NCBI RefSeq assembly: GCF_000223215.1 | Contig: NC_017243.1 | Coordinates: 2,666,001-2,730,000 of the forward strand | DNA: 64,000 bases | From: Brachyspira intermedia PWS/A | GTDB taxonomy: Bacteria; Spirochaetota; Brachyspiria; Brachyspirales; Brachyspiraceae | Direction of reading: 5' to 3' | Shown here: in pieces, positions 27,626 through 36,791 of the stretch | Numbering within the stretch: the first letter of the stretch is position 1 | How the letters are laid out: every line of letters begins with the position of its first letter | Translations under genes and position numbers: made by a program | Notes under the pieces: model-generated | What the model saw: the letters and a program-made list of their open reading frames with translations, nothing else | Databases searched by the model: none | What the model was told of the DNA's origin: nothing

Positions 27626-30600
27626 TCATTTTGCATTTACAGTGTTATTTAAAGCAAAATCATTAGCACTTTCTTGATCTTTTTTATCATAATCTTTAAG
27701 AGGTATTTTATTTCTTATAGCAGCGTAAATTGTAGGAACTATGATTAATGTAAACATAGTAGAAACAACAAGCCCTCCTAATAATGCTATAGCTAAAGGC
27801 TTATACATTTCATTTCCGCTTCCTATACCCAAAGTCATAGGCAATATACCTAATATAGTGGTAAGAGTTGTCATAAGTACAGGTCTTAATCTTCTTTTTC
27901 CAGCAAGCAATGCAGATTCATCTCCATTTATATGTTTTTCATGCATAAGCTGATTCATATAATCTATTAATACTATACCATTATTAACAACTATTCCAAT
28001 TAAAACTATAAAACCTATAGCACTATAAGCATTGAGTGTGGTATTAGTTATAAATAAAGCAATTAGAGAACCGGCAAATCCGAAAGGTATTGCAAATGCT
28101 ATTACAAATGGTGCTATCAAAGATTCAAATTGACTAGCCATAATAGCATAAACTAAAACTAAAGCTAAAACCAAAGCCTGTATTAGCTGAGAAAAAGCTT
28201 CATTCATATCCTCATAATCTCCGCCATAATTTATAGATATGCCGTTTGGTATGAATACATTATTATCTATATTATCTTTTATTTCAGAAATAACCTCATT
28301 TAAAGGTCTTTCATAAACATTAGCGATTACAGTTGTAAATCTTTTTCTGTCTTTTCTATATATTCTATTAGGTCCATAACTTTTTACTATATCTGCTATT
28401 GAGGATAATGGAATCAATACTCCTTTTACAGGTATACTCACTTTTTTTACATCATCTATTGTAACCTTATCAATATTTTCTAATTGAACATTAACATCTA
28501 TATCTGTAAAGTCAGAATTTTCAGGTGTTATTGTAGTAGCTGTTCTTCCTGCAAAACTTGTATTTATTATTCTTGCTACATCATTAACTTTAAGCCCCAT
28601 TTTAGCAGCTATATTTCTATTAACATATATTTGAAGTTCTCTGTTTGATTCATCAATATCAACCATTGCCCCTCTGACACCTTCTATATTTGATATTGCA
28701 CTAACTATTCTATCTCCAAGTTCTTTTGCCTGAGCAGCATCATCTCCAAGCATCTCTATTCTTATAGCCTCGCCTGTTCCTCCTCCTGAAGCTGAACCTA
28801 ATGCATTAATATTTATTCTGGCTGGATATTTCTGTAGTTTTTCTCTTGTAAGTTCAACATAATCTTCAATAGTACCTTTTCTTCCTTCGCTTTTAGATTT
28901 TAATTCTATTCTTATATTAGCATTATTTGCCTCATCACCTTTTCTTATTCTTGACTGAATTTTTACTAAATCATCTTTAACTATTTCTCTTATATCATTT
29001 TCCATAAGTTCAATGAATGACTGAGTCTGTTCGTATTTGGTACCTATAGGCATAGTTATACGAACCATAAACTGACCTTCATCTGTTTTAGGAAATCCTT
29101 CCTTGCCAATAAACATCACTCCTAAAAATATTACAGTAAATACTAATATCATAGATGGTATTAATACAGTCTTTTTTCTTCTTATTGAAAAATGCAAAAT
29201 TTTATCATAGAGTTTACTCATATTATCATGTATGTATTTATTGCTTAAAGCTTCAAATTTTGAAAAAAGTTTTAATTTTTTATTCGTTATAAGTCTTGCA
29301 CCAAGCATAGGCACTATTAATATAGCAACTAATAAAGAGGCTATCATTGATACTGTAACAGTAATGCATAAATCTCTGAAAACCTGACTAACCATACCTT
29401 CAATATATAAAAATGGAAGGAATACGGCAATAGTTGTAAAGGTAGAAGCTGAAATAGCAAGCGATACTTTATGAGCTCCATTAATAGCTGATGAATACTT
29501 TCCATATCCATGATGTCTGTAATAAAATATATTTTCAAGCACTACAATAGAATTATCAACCATCATTCCTATTCCAAGTACAAGCCCTGAAAGAGATATT
29601 ACATTTAAAGTAACTTTCATAAAATACATAAGTGTAAAAGTTACTATTATAGAAATAGGTATTGATATAGCTATTATTGATACAGTTCTTATATTCCACA
29701 TATAAATCATAAGCACTATAACAGCAAAAAGTCCTCCCTGCCAAGCAGCATCAAGAACTCCTGCTATAGCCTCATTTATACTATCGGCTGTATTAAACAT
29801 TATTTCATATTTTACGCCTTGAGGAAAATTATATTCTTCTAATTGCCTTATTACATTTTTTGAAACTTCTGCTGTATTAGCTCCGGATTCTTTACTTACA
29901 GCTATTGATATAGAATTTTCTCCATTAATCTTTATTATATTAACATCATCATCATAACCCTGATAAACTTCTGCTAAATCCTGTATTTTTACTACAGAAG
30001 CATTTCCCATACTATCTTTTTTTAAACTGATAATTGTATTTTTTATATCATCAACACTATTTATCTCTCCCATTGTTCTTATTGTATATCTGTAAAAACC
30101 CTGATTAGCCTGCCCACCTACTAAGTTATTATTATCTCTTGCAAGTACAGAAGCTATTTCATTAATATTTATATTATATGCTTTTAATCTATTCAAATTA
30201 ACATCAATTTTTATCTCATTTTTTAATCCGCCTAAAACTTCAGCCTGAGCAACACCTTTAGCCTGTTTTATTTGCGGAGCTATTTGATTATCTGCTATAT
30301 TATATAAAGCTGCCTGATCATTCATTCCATAAACAGCAACTTCCATCAATGAAATATCATCTGTGCTGAATTTTCTTATTATAGGTTTTTCAGCATTATC
30401 CGGAAGCAAATCTACAACCTGTTCCAATGCCTCTCTTATATCTTCTGAAGCATCATTTAAATCTGTTCCCCAGTTAAATTCTATAGTTACATCTGATGCA
30501 TTCTCTCTTGATGTTGAAGTGATTTCTTTTATATTATTTACTGTAGCTACAGCACCCTCAATGATTTTTGTAACTGATTTTTCTATCTCTTCAGGACCGG

Positions 30601-30763
30601 CATTTTTATACCTTGTATATATGCTTACATAAGGAACTTCAATACTAGGCATAAAATCTATTGATAGTTTTGATAGGCTTACAATACCTAATATAATTAC
30701 TGATACAATAACCATAAGTATAGTTACTGGTCTTTTTACAACTGTTTCTATTATTGTCTTCAT
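27626..30763 (-). CDS. RND efflux transporter, AcrB/HAE1 or MdtB type
   Basis: A 1045-residue proton-driven inner-membrane pump. Domains follow the RND pattern: TM1 (residues about 10-30), a large periplasmic loop with porter subdomains, TM2-6 with the GLVLGIGMMVDNSIVVLEN motif (proton-relay Asp followed by Asn), a second large loop and TM8-12 with GFIVLIGIVVNNGIVLIDYMNQL and LRPVLMTTLTTILGILPM. It is alone: no membrane-fusion or TolC-type partner is adjacent, so those must be encoded elsewhere. The ATG at 30763 lies two codons after a TTG. Confidence 0.92.
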   Translation of the reverse strand: MKTIIETVVKRPVTILMVIVSVIILGIVSLSKLSIDFMPSIEVPYVSIYTRYKNAGPEEIEKSVTKIIEGAVATVNNIKEITSTSRENASDVTIEFNWGTDLNDASEDIREALEQVVDLLPDNAEKPIIRKFSTDDISLMEVAVYGMNDQAALYNIADNQIAPQIKQAKGVAQAEVLGGLKNEIKIDVNLNRLKAYNININEIASVLARDNNNLVGGQANQGFYRYTIRTMGEINSVDDIKNTIISLKKDSMGNASVVKIQDLAEVYQGYDDDVNIIKINGENSISIAVSKESGANTAEVSKNVIRQLEEYNFPQGVKYEIMFNTADSINEAIAGVLDAAWQGGLFAVIVLMIYMWNIRTVSIIAISIPISIIVTFTLMYFMKVTLNVISLSGLVLGIGMMVDNSIVVLENIFYYRHHGYGKYSSAINGAHKVSLAISASTFTTIAVFLPFLYIEGMVSQVFRDLCITVTVSMIASLLVAILIVPMLGARLITNKKLKLFSKFEALSNKYIHDNMSKLYDKILHFSIRRKKTVLIPSMILVFTVIFLGVMFIGKEGFPKTDEGQFMVRITMPIGTKYEQTQSFIELMENDIREIVKDDLVKIQSRIRKGDEANNANIRIELKSKSEGRKGTIEDYVELTREKLQKYPARININALGSASGGGTGEAIRIEMLGDDAAQAKELGDRIVSAISNIEGVRGAMVDIDESNRELQIYVNRNIAAKMGLKVNDVARIINTSFAGRTATTITPENSDFTDIDVNVQLENIDKVTIDDVKKVSIPVKGVLIPLSSIADIVKSYGPNRIYRKDRKRFTTVIANVYERPLNEVISEIKDNIDNNVFIPNGISINYGGDYEDMNEAFSQLIQALVLALVLVYAIMASQFESLIAPFVIAFAIPFGFAGSLIALFITNTTLNAYSAIGFIVLIGIVVNNGIVLIDYMNQLMHEKHINGDESALLAGKRRLRPVLMTTLTTILGILPMTLGIGSGNEMYKPLAIALLGGLVVSTMFTLIIVPTIYAAIRNKIPLKDYDKKDQESANDFALNNTVNAK

Positions 30764-31183
30764 AATCAAACTGTTTTCTTAATTTGTATTCTATAATACC
30801 TTATCAAATATTATAGCATATTAGACGGTAAAATGTAAAAAAAGTTTCAGGCATATACTAATAAATTAAATAATCTATATTAATTAAACCATTTTTTAAT
30901 TACATTTCAATGAAATATCATAGAATACTTATTCAAATATTATGCCATTATTGATATTTAATACATTATAGCAAGTAAATATCATTTAATAATAAATATT
31001 AAAAAATATATAAAATTGTATTGATTTTTTACAATATTTATTTATAATAAAATAAATTTAATAATACATTTAAATTCGTATTTAAATGTGTAAAAGCATG
31101 TAATTATATTTTACGTTTACTACAATTATATGAAATAAACATTAATAATGTTTATATAAAAACAATCAAAAGGAGTTCAAATT
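30764..31183. other. Gene-free AT-rich region
   Basis: About 420 bp between the divergent RND gene and the next lipoprotein gene. I read it on both strands and see no ORF with a binding site, no strong hairpin and no repeat shared with the elements elsewhere in the window. It presumably contains promoters; AAAAGGAG before the lipoprotein start is its Shine-Dalgarno. Confidence 0.5.
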
Positions 31184-31879
31184 ATGAACAAAAAAATTTT
31201 ATCTATTATTTTCACTTTATTTTTAGCAGGGCTTTTATCTGTAAGCTGTTCTAATAAGGACACAACAGGTACAGGCGGAAACAATGACAATGGAGGCGCA
31301 AGTACTACTACAACAATTCCAACAGGTACACAAGATGGCGAAGGTGTAGATACAAGTTATCAATATAAATATGCTTCTACTGCAGATTACGGCGGTCTTG
31401 AATTAACAGTTGATGGCAAACTTAGTCAGACTCTTACTACTCAAGATCAATTACAGATAAGTACTTCTACAGACAAAGATCCAAATTTACAAGGAGAATA
31501 TGTTGGAGGAGTATTAATAAAAATGCCTCAATTAACATCCTTAGGATTTAAATCAGATCTTATAAGAATACTTCCTAAAAATATAAAAAGAAATCCTGGA
31601 TATGGATATGATATACATGCAGTTTATGTAATCAATAATACTAATCCGGAAGAAAGATTAGAATATGTTGAATTACAAACTACAGGAATACAATTTGGTA
31701 GTAGTTTCATAACTATGAATGGCGATATTACATTAACAAAAACTACAATAGTAAAAGAACAAGATAAAGATCCTGTTACAACTAAAGTTATTTATGCATT
31801 AAAAGAGAACAAAATAAAAGCAATTGAAAAAGCTAATAGTGTAACTCCTATAGCAGGTACTCCAGTAAATCCTCAATAA
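31184..31879 (+). CDS. Surface lipoprotein, unknown function
   Basis: A 231-residue lipoprotein with a type II signal peptide and lipobox LLSVSC, giving a lipidated Cys22. It continues with a Gly/Asn/Thr-rich, disordered spacer (about 24-57) and a beta-rich domain (YGGLELTVDGKL, GYGYDIHAVYVINN, LEYVELQTTG). AAAAGGAG precedes the ATG. A terminator follows. The domain resembles the downstream exported protein at 32052 in its HAVY strand and short length, so the two could be distantly related. Probably periplasmic or outer-membrane attached. Confidence 0.7.
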   Translation: MNKKILSIIFTLFLAGLLSVSCSNKDTTGTGGNNDNGGASTTTTIPTGTQDGEGVDTSYQYKYASTADYGGLELTVDGKLSQTLTTQDQLQISTSTDKDPNLQGEYVGGVLIKMPQLTSLGFKSDLIRILPKNIKRNPGYGYDIHAVYVINNTNPEERLEYVELQTTGIQFGSSFITMNGDITLTKTTIVKEQDKDPVTTKVIYALKENKIKAIEKANSVTPIAGTPVNPQ

Positions 31880-31919
31880 ATAAGACAATGGCTTCCTATT
31901 TATAAATAAAAAATATTAA

Positions 31920-31966
31920 AAAAGGGTTTTACTTTATTATACAAGTAAAACCCTTGATTTTTAGTA
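31920..31966 (+). terminator. Terminator after the 31184-31879 lipoprotein gene
   Basis: AAGGGTTTTACTT (31922-31934) pairs with AAGTAAAACCCTT (31943-31955), followed by a T-rich tail. Confidence 0.85.
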
Positions 31967-32051
31967 TCAAAATAAAATTATAATTAATAAAAATGGGTTA
32001 ATATTATCTTTTAATAATAAATTTACAAATATAAAAAGGATTATAAAAATA

Positions 32052-32558
32052 ATGAAAAAAATAAATATACACTTTATTTTTGCTTTATCTTTAATATGTT
32101 TATTTTATTTTAATAAAAACTCATATACTCAATCAAAACAAAATACTATCAAAGTGCCTGAATATGGAACAGGTATAAATAAAAGCTGGAATGACAGATT
32201 TTGTGTAGGGTTTGTACAAATAACTAAAAATGGCTCCTCTTTAGGTGAAACACAAATGAGAGTTTTAGGTTCTAAAAATACATACAGAGATAACGGCACT
32301 TTATTAATAAAACTGCCTTTAGAAGATCTATATATAAACAGTGAAATACAGGCAAAAAATATAGTTGAAATGTCTTCATCAGAATTTTCTGTACATGCAG
32401 TAATATATGCAGAAAATAATGATACGCCTATAATATTTAAAACATCAACTTTTATATATGAAAGATCAGAGCTTTATATAAATGCTTCTCTCTCTATAAA
32501 AAATGATGTATATTATATAAAAGGCACATTAAAACATAATCCTAATTTTAGAGAATAA
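32052..32558 (+). CDS. Exported protein, unknown function, 168 aa
   Basis: A signal peptide covers residues about 1-27 (INIHFIFALSLICLFYF then NSYTQ). The mature part contains beta strands such as FCVGFVQITKNG, RVLGSKNTYRDNGTLLIKL and FSVHAVIYAENNDTPIIFK. The strand spacing is similar to that of the preceding lipoprotein (HAVY), but the protein lacks a lipobox. AAAAGGA lies 11 nt before the ATG. It precedes another lipoprotein gene by 57 bp, so the two may be co-transcribed. Function unknown. Confidence 0.65.
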   Translation: MKKINIHFIFALSLICLFYFNKNSYTQSKQNTIKVPEYGTGINKSWNDRFCVGFVQITKNGSSLGETQMRVLGSKNTYRDNGTLLIKLPLEDLYINSEIQAKNIVEMSSSEFSVHAVIYAENNDTPIIFKTSTFIYERSELYINASLSIKNDVYYIKGTLKHNPNFRE

Positions 32559-32615
32559 AAAATAATTAATTATTTATAGGAATTTTTAATAATTAATATT
32601 ATAAGGAGAATACAT

Positions 32616-33044
32616 ATGAAAATAAAATTATTAATAATCTTTTTTGCATTAGTGTTTATTTCATGTCAAAGCAAAGAAGATGGTTGGTTTAAAAATGCCG
32701 GAAATAAATTTTATACCAATACAAAAAATCAATCTATATTATTCATAGCCGATAAAGTATTAGTTGGTGATGAAAAAACTATAATAGATCCTCTAGGTTC
32801 ATTAATAACTTTAGCTACAACTTATGTTAAAGAAATAAAAAGCAAAAACGAAGCAACATATACTATGGAGTTTTTTGGAAATCAGGATTTTAATTTCAAG
32901 CTTGAAGGAAATACTCTTAATGCTTTAATCAATGGAGAAGATGTAAAATTTTATTATAATGATGAACTTACTAAAAAATATTATACTAATATAACAGCTA
33001 TGCAAAAATGGATTGAAGAGTATAATGCTACTAATACCAAATAA
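32616..33044 (+). CDS. Small lipoprotein, 142 aa
   Basis: Type II signal peptide with lipobox LVFISC (Cys17) and the acidic sequence QSKEDG after it. The mature domain is about 120 residues of mixed beta structure (YTMEFFGNQDFNFKLEGN). AAGGAG lies upstream of the ATG. Gene ends just before a bidirectional terminator shared with the opposite-strand genes. Function unknown. Confidence 0.7.
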   Translation: MKIKLLIIFFALVFISCQSKEDGWFKNAGNKFYTNTKNQSILFIADKVLVGDEKTIIDPLGSLITLATTYVKEIKSKNEATYTMEFFGNQDFNFKLEGNTLNALINGEDVKFYYNDELTKKYYTNITAMQKWIEEYNATNTK

Positions 33045-33074
33045 TTAATTCTTCTATTATTCAAATATTCAAAG

Positions 33075-33126
33075 CTGCAAAAGTATTAAATATATCATTA
33101 TAATACTTTTGCAGTGATTTTTTTAT
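33075..33126. terminator. Bidirectional terminator between convergent genes
   Basis: CTGCAAAAGTATTA (33075-33088) pairs with TAATACTTTTGCAG (33101-33114), followed by a T7 run on the plus strand and an AT-rich stretch on the other. Confidence 0.8.
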
Positions 33127-33133
33127 AATAAAA

Positions 33134-34177
33134 TCATCTAGTAAACATCTTTATAAATCTTTCTCTATATTTGTAAGTAAGTAATTTTTTATTATATAAT
33201 TCTGCTAATTTTTTTATTTCTGTATTATCCATTTTTTCTGTATCTATTGCATATATATAGCTGTCTTCTTTGAAACCCTTTACCATAATATTAATATAGT
33301 TATTAAATTTCTTATCTAAGAATAATTTAAAGAACATTATAGAGCTTGTAAGTATAATAGAATTTACTATAACATATATAAGTATAAACATATAATAAGG
33401 ATAAATAAATTCCTTACCGCTTCCCATAAATAAAAATCCGTTTCCCTGCATTATAGCAACTTCAAAAAGCAAATGCATACTTTCAAAATTATCCCAATCT
33501 TCTGCTCTGTATTTTAGATCATTATCATAATACACAATAACCATATCATAACTTTTAGCAAAACCCTCATATTCAAGATCATCAGTTTCTGCATTCTGAG
33601 AAAATGCAAGTCCTGCTTCATATATTATTTCATTCTTTTTATCTCCATATGAAGTGATTATCTTATCATCAAATACCCAATTTATTATTCCATACAATAC
33701 TATAAATATAACAGCCATTATCACAGAAACAACTATAATAAAATTTGAAGATATCAAAGAATAAAAAGTGTTCTTATTTTCAATGCTAAACAAATAGAAA
33801 AAGTATATTATATGAGATATATAAAAAACAAATAGAACATGATAACCTCTAGTGAGAAAAGAAGCTATAAGATTCTCTCTCAAAAAAACTCTGTTCAAAG
33901 AAAAAAAGTTAGTAATATAAAAAAGTCCTAATATAGACAGTATAAAAGGTACTAAATATATTATTAAATAGAAAAAAGTTTCAATTCTAGAATATCTATT
34001 TAATTTATAAAAAAACACACATACAAAATAAAAAGAGCATACAAACTCTATAATCATTAATACCCTCATAATATAAGCAGGTACATTCAAAATCATATAT
34101 GCACACATTGATATTATAGTCAAAGATGATACAGCAGATACTATAAAGGTAATATTATATTTACTTAATTTTTCCAC
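33134..34177 (-). CDS. Multi-pass membrane protein with HAMP-like tail
   Basis: A 347-residue integral membrane protein with about five transmembrane segments in the N-terminal 165 residues, a soluble extracytoplasmic-looking stretch (about 170-260), a further transmembrane helix (about 262-285) and a short C-terminal cytoplasmic tail. That tail (KKFNNYINIMVKGFKEDSYIY) follows the last helix as HAMP linkers do, but no kinase or methyl-accepting domain follows. It overlaps the upstream gene by 13 bp, so the two are translationally coupled. I do not recognise a family. Confidence 0.6.
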   Translation of the reverse strand: MEKLSKYNITFIVSAVSSLTIISMCAYMILNVPAYIMRVLMIIEFVCSFYFVCVFFYKLNRYSRIETFFYLIIYLVPFILSILGLFYITNFFSLNRVFLRENLIASFLTRGYHVLFVFYISHIIYFFYLFSIENKNTFYSLISSNFIIVVSVIMAVIFIVLYGIINWVFDDKIITSYGDKKNEIIYEAGLAFSQNAETDDLEYEGFAKSYDMVIVYYDNDLKYRAEDWDNFESMHLLFEVAIMQGNGFLFMGSGKEFIYPYYMFILIYVIVNSIILTSSIMFFKLFLDKKFNNYINIMVKGFKEDSYIYAIDTEKMDNTEIKKLAELYNKKLLTYKYRERFIKMFTR

Positions 34178-34917
34178 TTTATTTCTCCTGTTTTTGCTTT
34201 ATCATATATAACTCTAATCATCTTATAATCCAAACCTAAGAAAGAAGCATTATTAACTAAATTATACAAAGCACTTGAAAATATAGGCTGAGTATTTTCC
34301 ATAATTTTATCAGTATAAGGATATGATGCCATTATCCTTGACAAATTAAAAAGTATTGCTATTAACTTAGATGAAGAAGAAAGCTCATCATTTGTCATAG
34401 AATAAGGAATAACACTTTTTGCTGCTATTGCTATGAATATAGGATTAATATGCTCCAAAGTAGATATATTAGATATAGAATGTTCTATCATTTCTCTAGC
34501 TTTATCTATGAATTCTTTTTGTTCATATTTATATTCATAGTATATTGGAAGAGATGCTATATAGCTTGTATGCATTACATCTCTTAATACTAAAAGTATA
34601 GAGATATAATTAACTAATTCTTCATTATTTAATTCAAACTTATCATCATTTATTATTTTATCTTCTTCACCATTTCCTTTAATCCAAGATATGGATAATA
34701 TTTGTTTTATTATATCATTTTCAAATATAGTATATGTGTACGATATGTAATCCAAAAAAGATTCATTAGTATTTGATCTTTTTACTATATTAATGATAGA
34801 CTCCCTTTGCATTTCTATAGTATCATCAGAGCCGGGTATATGAGATAAAAAATTAAAGTTTATAACATTCTCTATATAGTCTATAAACTTTTCATAAGCA
34901 TCATTTCCTACAAGCAC
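34165..34917 (-). CDS. Hypothetical helical protein, 250 aa
   Basis: No signal peptide and no certain transmembrane helix. The sequence looks mostly helical, with hydrophobic stretches such as LVNYISILLVLRDVMHTSYIASLPIYY and AIAAKSVIPYS. It overlaps the start of the following membrane-protein gene by 13 bp on the same strand, so the pair is surely an operon. No Shine-Dalgarno of note. Function unknown; the pairing with a five-span membrane protein is the best clue. Confidence 0.55.
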   Translation of the reverse strand: MLVGNDAYEKFIDYIENVINFNFLSHIPGSDDTIEMQRESIINIVKRSNTNESFLDYISYTYTIFENDIIKQILSISWIKGNGEEDKIINDDKFELNNEELVNYISILLVLRDVMHTSYIASLPIYYEYKYEQKEFIDKAREMIEHSISNISTLEHINPIFIAIAAKSVIPYSMTNDELSSSSKLIAILFNLSRIMASYPYTDKIMENTQPIFSSALYNLVNNASFLGLDYKMIRVIYDKAKTGEIKWKN

Positions 34918-35091
34918 TTTTTAATATCCTAAAAATTAAATTTTCCTTATATGTTTGTACCATTTTCGGAAACTTTAAAAAAATCACTAAATATTTTAAA
35001 ATGTATATATATTTTCAATATTTTTTATAATAGTTGATTTATTTATATTTTATGGTATTTTATTATAAATCATTAAATTGGACTTCTTTAT

Positions 35092-35769
35092 ATGGAAAAC
35101 GAACAAAATAACATTAATGATAATAATCCTAAGAATCGTAAAAAAATTAGAAGAAAAATCAAAAAAATTCTAAAGAAACGAAGAAAACAAAAAAGAATCA
35201 ATTATATAAATAATCTTCCATTGATAAGATTTATGTCCAATATAGACAGCAAATTATTTTTAAAAATATTCAAAGATAATAGAAAAGGTCCTGTAAAAAG
35301 CTTCATGAAATTCATGAGCAGAATGGGAGACGGATATATATGGATGATAATCTATTTAATATTCTATATGTTCAGAATAGATTATGCAGCTTTATATTTT
35401 TCAAGAGCAGTAACAGGAATTTTTATATGTATATTTTTATTTTTATATATAAAAAGTTTCTTCAGCAGAACACGCCCTTATAAAAAACATCAAAAAACAC
35501 CTATTATGTATCCGCCCGATAAACATTCTTTTCCATCAGGACATACAATGGTAGCTTTTTCGGTATCATTTTCTATGGGCAGTTATAGTTTATATTCAGC
35601 TTTGTTATTTTATCCTATAGCTTCTCTTATAGCATTCAGCCGTGTATATGTAGGGCTGCATTATCCATTTGATGTAGTATTCGGTATAATTTTTGGTACT
35701 TTAATAGGACTTTTAGCAAATGTTATATTCTTCTATATTACCGGACTTCCTATAATAGGTCATTTATAA
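35092..35769 (+). CDS. PAP2-family membrane phosphatase
   Basis: A 225-residue phosphatidic-acid or undecaprenyl-pyrophosphate phosphatase-like enzyme. The three catalytic motifs are present: KSFFSRTRP (C1), PSGHT (C2) and SRVYVGLHYPFDV (C3, with the nucleophilic His in LHY). About four transmembrane segments follow a very basic N-terminus (KNRKKIRRKIKKILKKRRK, about 15-33). The substrate is not decidable; cell-wall lipid carrier recycling or phospholipid turnover are both possible. Confidence 0.85.
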   Translation: MENEQNNINDNNPKNRKKIRRKIKKILKKRRKQKRINYINNLPLIRFMSNIDSKLFLKIFKDNRKGPVKSFMKFMSRMGDGYIWMIIYLIFYMFRIDYAALYFSRAVTGIFICIFLFLYIKSFFSRTRPYKKHQKTPIMYPPDKHSFPSGHTMVAFSVSFSMGSYSLYSALLFYPIASLIAFSRVYVGLHYPFDVVFGIIFGTLIGLLANVIFFYITGLPIIGHL

Positions 35770-35785
35770 TTCTTTTTATTAGATT

Positions 35786-36394
35786 TCATACTTTTAAGAA
35801 TTTCTCTATTTTCTTTTTTAATTTTTTCTTTAATTTATTTGAGTCAATCATATTTCTCTTTTCAGATATAAAAATATAATATCCATTTTTTTCTTTTACT
35901 TTTACTCCTCCAAATACAGATGAAAGTTTATTTTTATACCAATCAAGCCTTTTAGTTACCATTATAAATTTACCATTCAATGCTAATTTATAAAATCCTG
36001 ATTCTATAAAATGCTTTGCCACAGAAAAATCCGTATGATAAGGAGGATTTGAAAGTATCATAGAAAAGTCTTTATCTGCTATATTTTTTAATCCGTCGCT
36101 TTGTATAATATTAATATTTGAAACATCATTTAAAACAGCATTATGCTTTGACATTTCCACAGCTTCAGTATCTATATCGCACATAACTACCTTATCTTCG
36201 CCTATTATTTTTGCCGCTAATATGCCTACAAAACCGTATCCGCAGCCTAAATCTAGGATTTTACTTTCATTTTCAAAATTCACCTCATCAATCATAGATA
36301 ATGTTCCTATATCTATATTTCTAGGCGAAAAGAGTTTATCACTTGAATTAAATTTTAAATCAATATTTTTTATAGTAATTTCAATATCATACAT
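35786..36394 (-). CDS. Class I SAM-dependent methyltransferase, RsmC/YbxB-like
   Basis: A 202-residue methyltransferase corresponding to the C-terminal MTS domain of RsmC (16S rRNA G1207 methylase), the same size as the YbxB proteins. Visible motifs are the SAM-binding LDLGCGYGFVGILAAK, DIDTEAVEMSKHNA (acidic residue binding ribose) and the catalytic NPPYHTDFSVAKHFIE. Target presumably a purine in rRNA, by family. Convergent with the PAP2 gene, which ends 16 bp away. Confidence 0.8.
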   Translation of the reverse strand: MYDIEITIKNIDLKFNSSDKLFSPRNIDIGTLSMIDEVNFENESKILDLGCGYGFVGILAAKIIGEDKVVMCDIDTEAVEMSKHNAVLNDVSNINIIQSDGLKNIADKDFSMILSNPPYHTDFSVAKHFIESGFYKLALNGKFIMVTKRLDWYKNKLSSVFGGVKVKEKNGYYIFISEKRNMIDSNKLKKKLKKKIEKFLKV

Positions 36395-36481
36395 TTAAAG
36401 TATTTTATAATCGTTTATATAAATTGTCAATTTTTATTTATTGGTATAAATTCAATAAAATATATTTCCGATAATTTATAT

Positions 36482-36760
36482 ATGTTTAAAGTAGATATTA
36501 TATTAAAAGGAAGAGTTCAAGGCGTAGGCTTCAGATACTATGCTAAACAGGTGGCCGATGAAATGAAAATCGGCGGAAAAGTGTGGAATAATTATGACGG
36601 TTCTGTAGAAGTAATAGGATATTTACAAACTAAAAATGATATTGATGAGTTTGTAGAAAAAATAAAAATAGGACCTCAAATGTCAAGCGTTAAAGAGGTA
36701 ACTGTTACGGTTACACCTTCAGACCCTCTTGTAGATGAAGTTTTTGAAATAGCAAATTAA
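36482..36760 (+). CDS. acyP: Acylphosphatase
   Basis: Hydrolyses acyl phosphates. The 92-residue protein shows the family motif GRVQGVGFRYYAKQ, whose Arg binds phosphate, and the GGKVWNNYDGSVEV segment with the catalytic Asn region. Its stop codon is followed in the same reading frame by the open frame of the next gene, and only 31 nt separate it from the ATG at 36792, so the two are probably co-transcribed. Confidence 0.92.
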   Translation: MFKVDIILKGRVQGVGFRYYAKQVADEMKIGGKVWNNYDGSVEVIGYLQTKNDIDEFVEKIKIGPQMSSVKEVTVTVTPSDPLVDEVFEIAN

Positions 36761-36791
36761 AGCCTTTATATTGAACTAAAAAATAACAATT

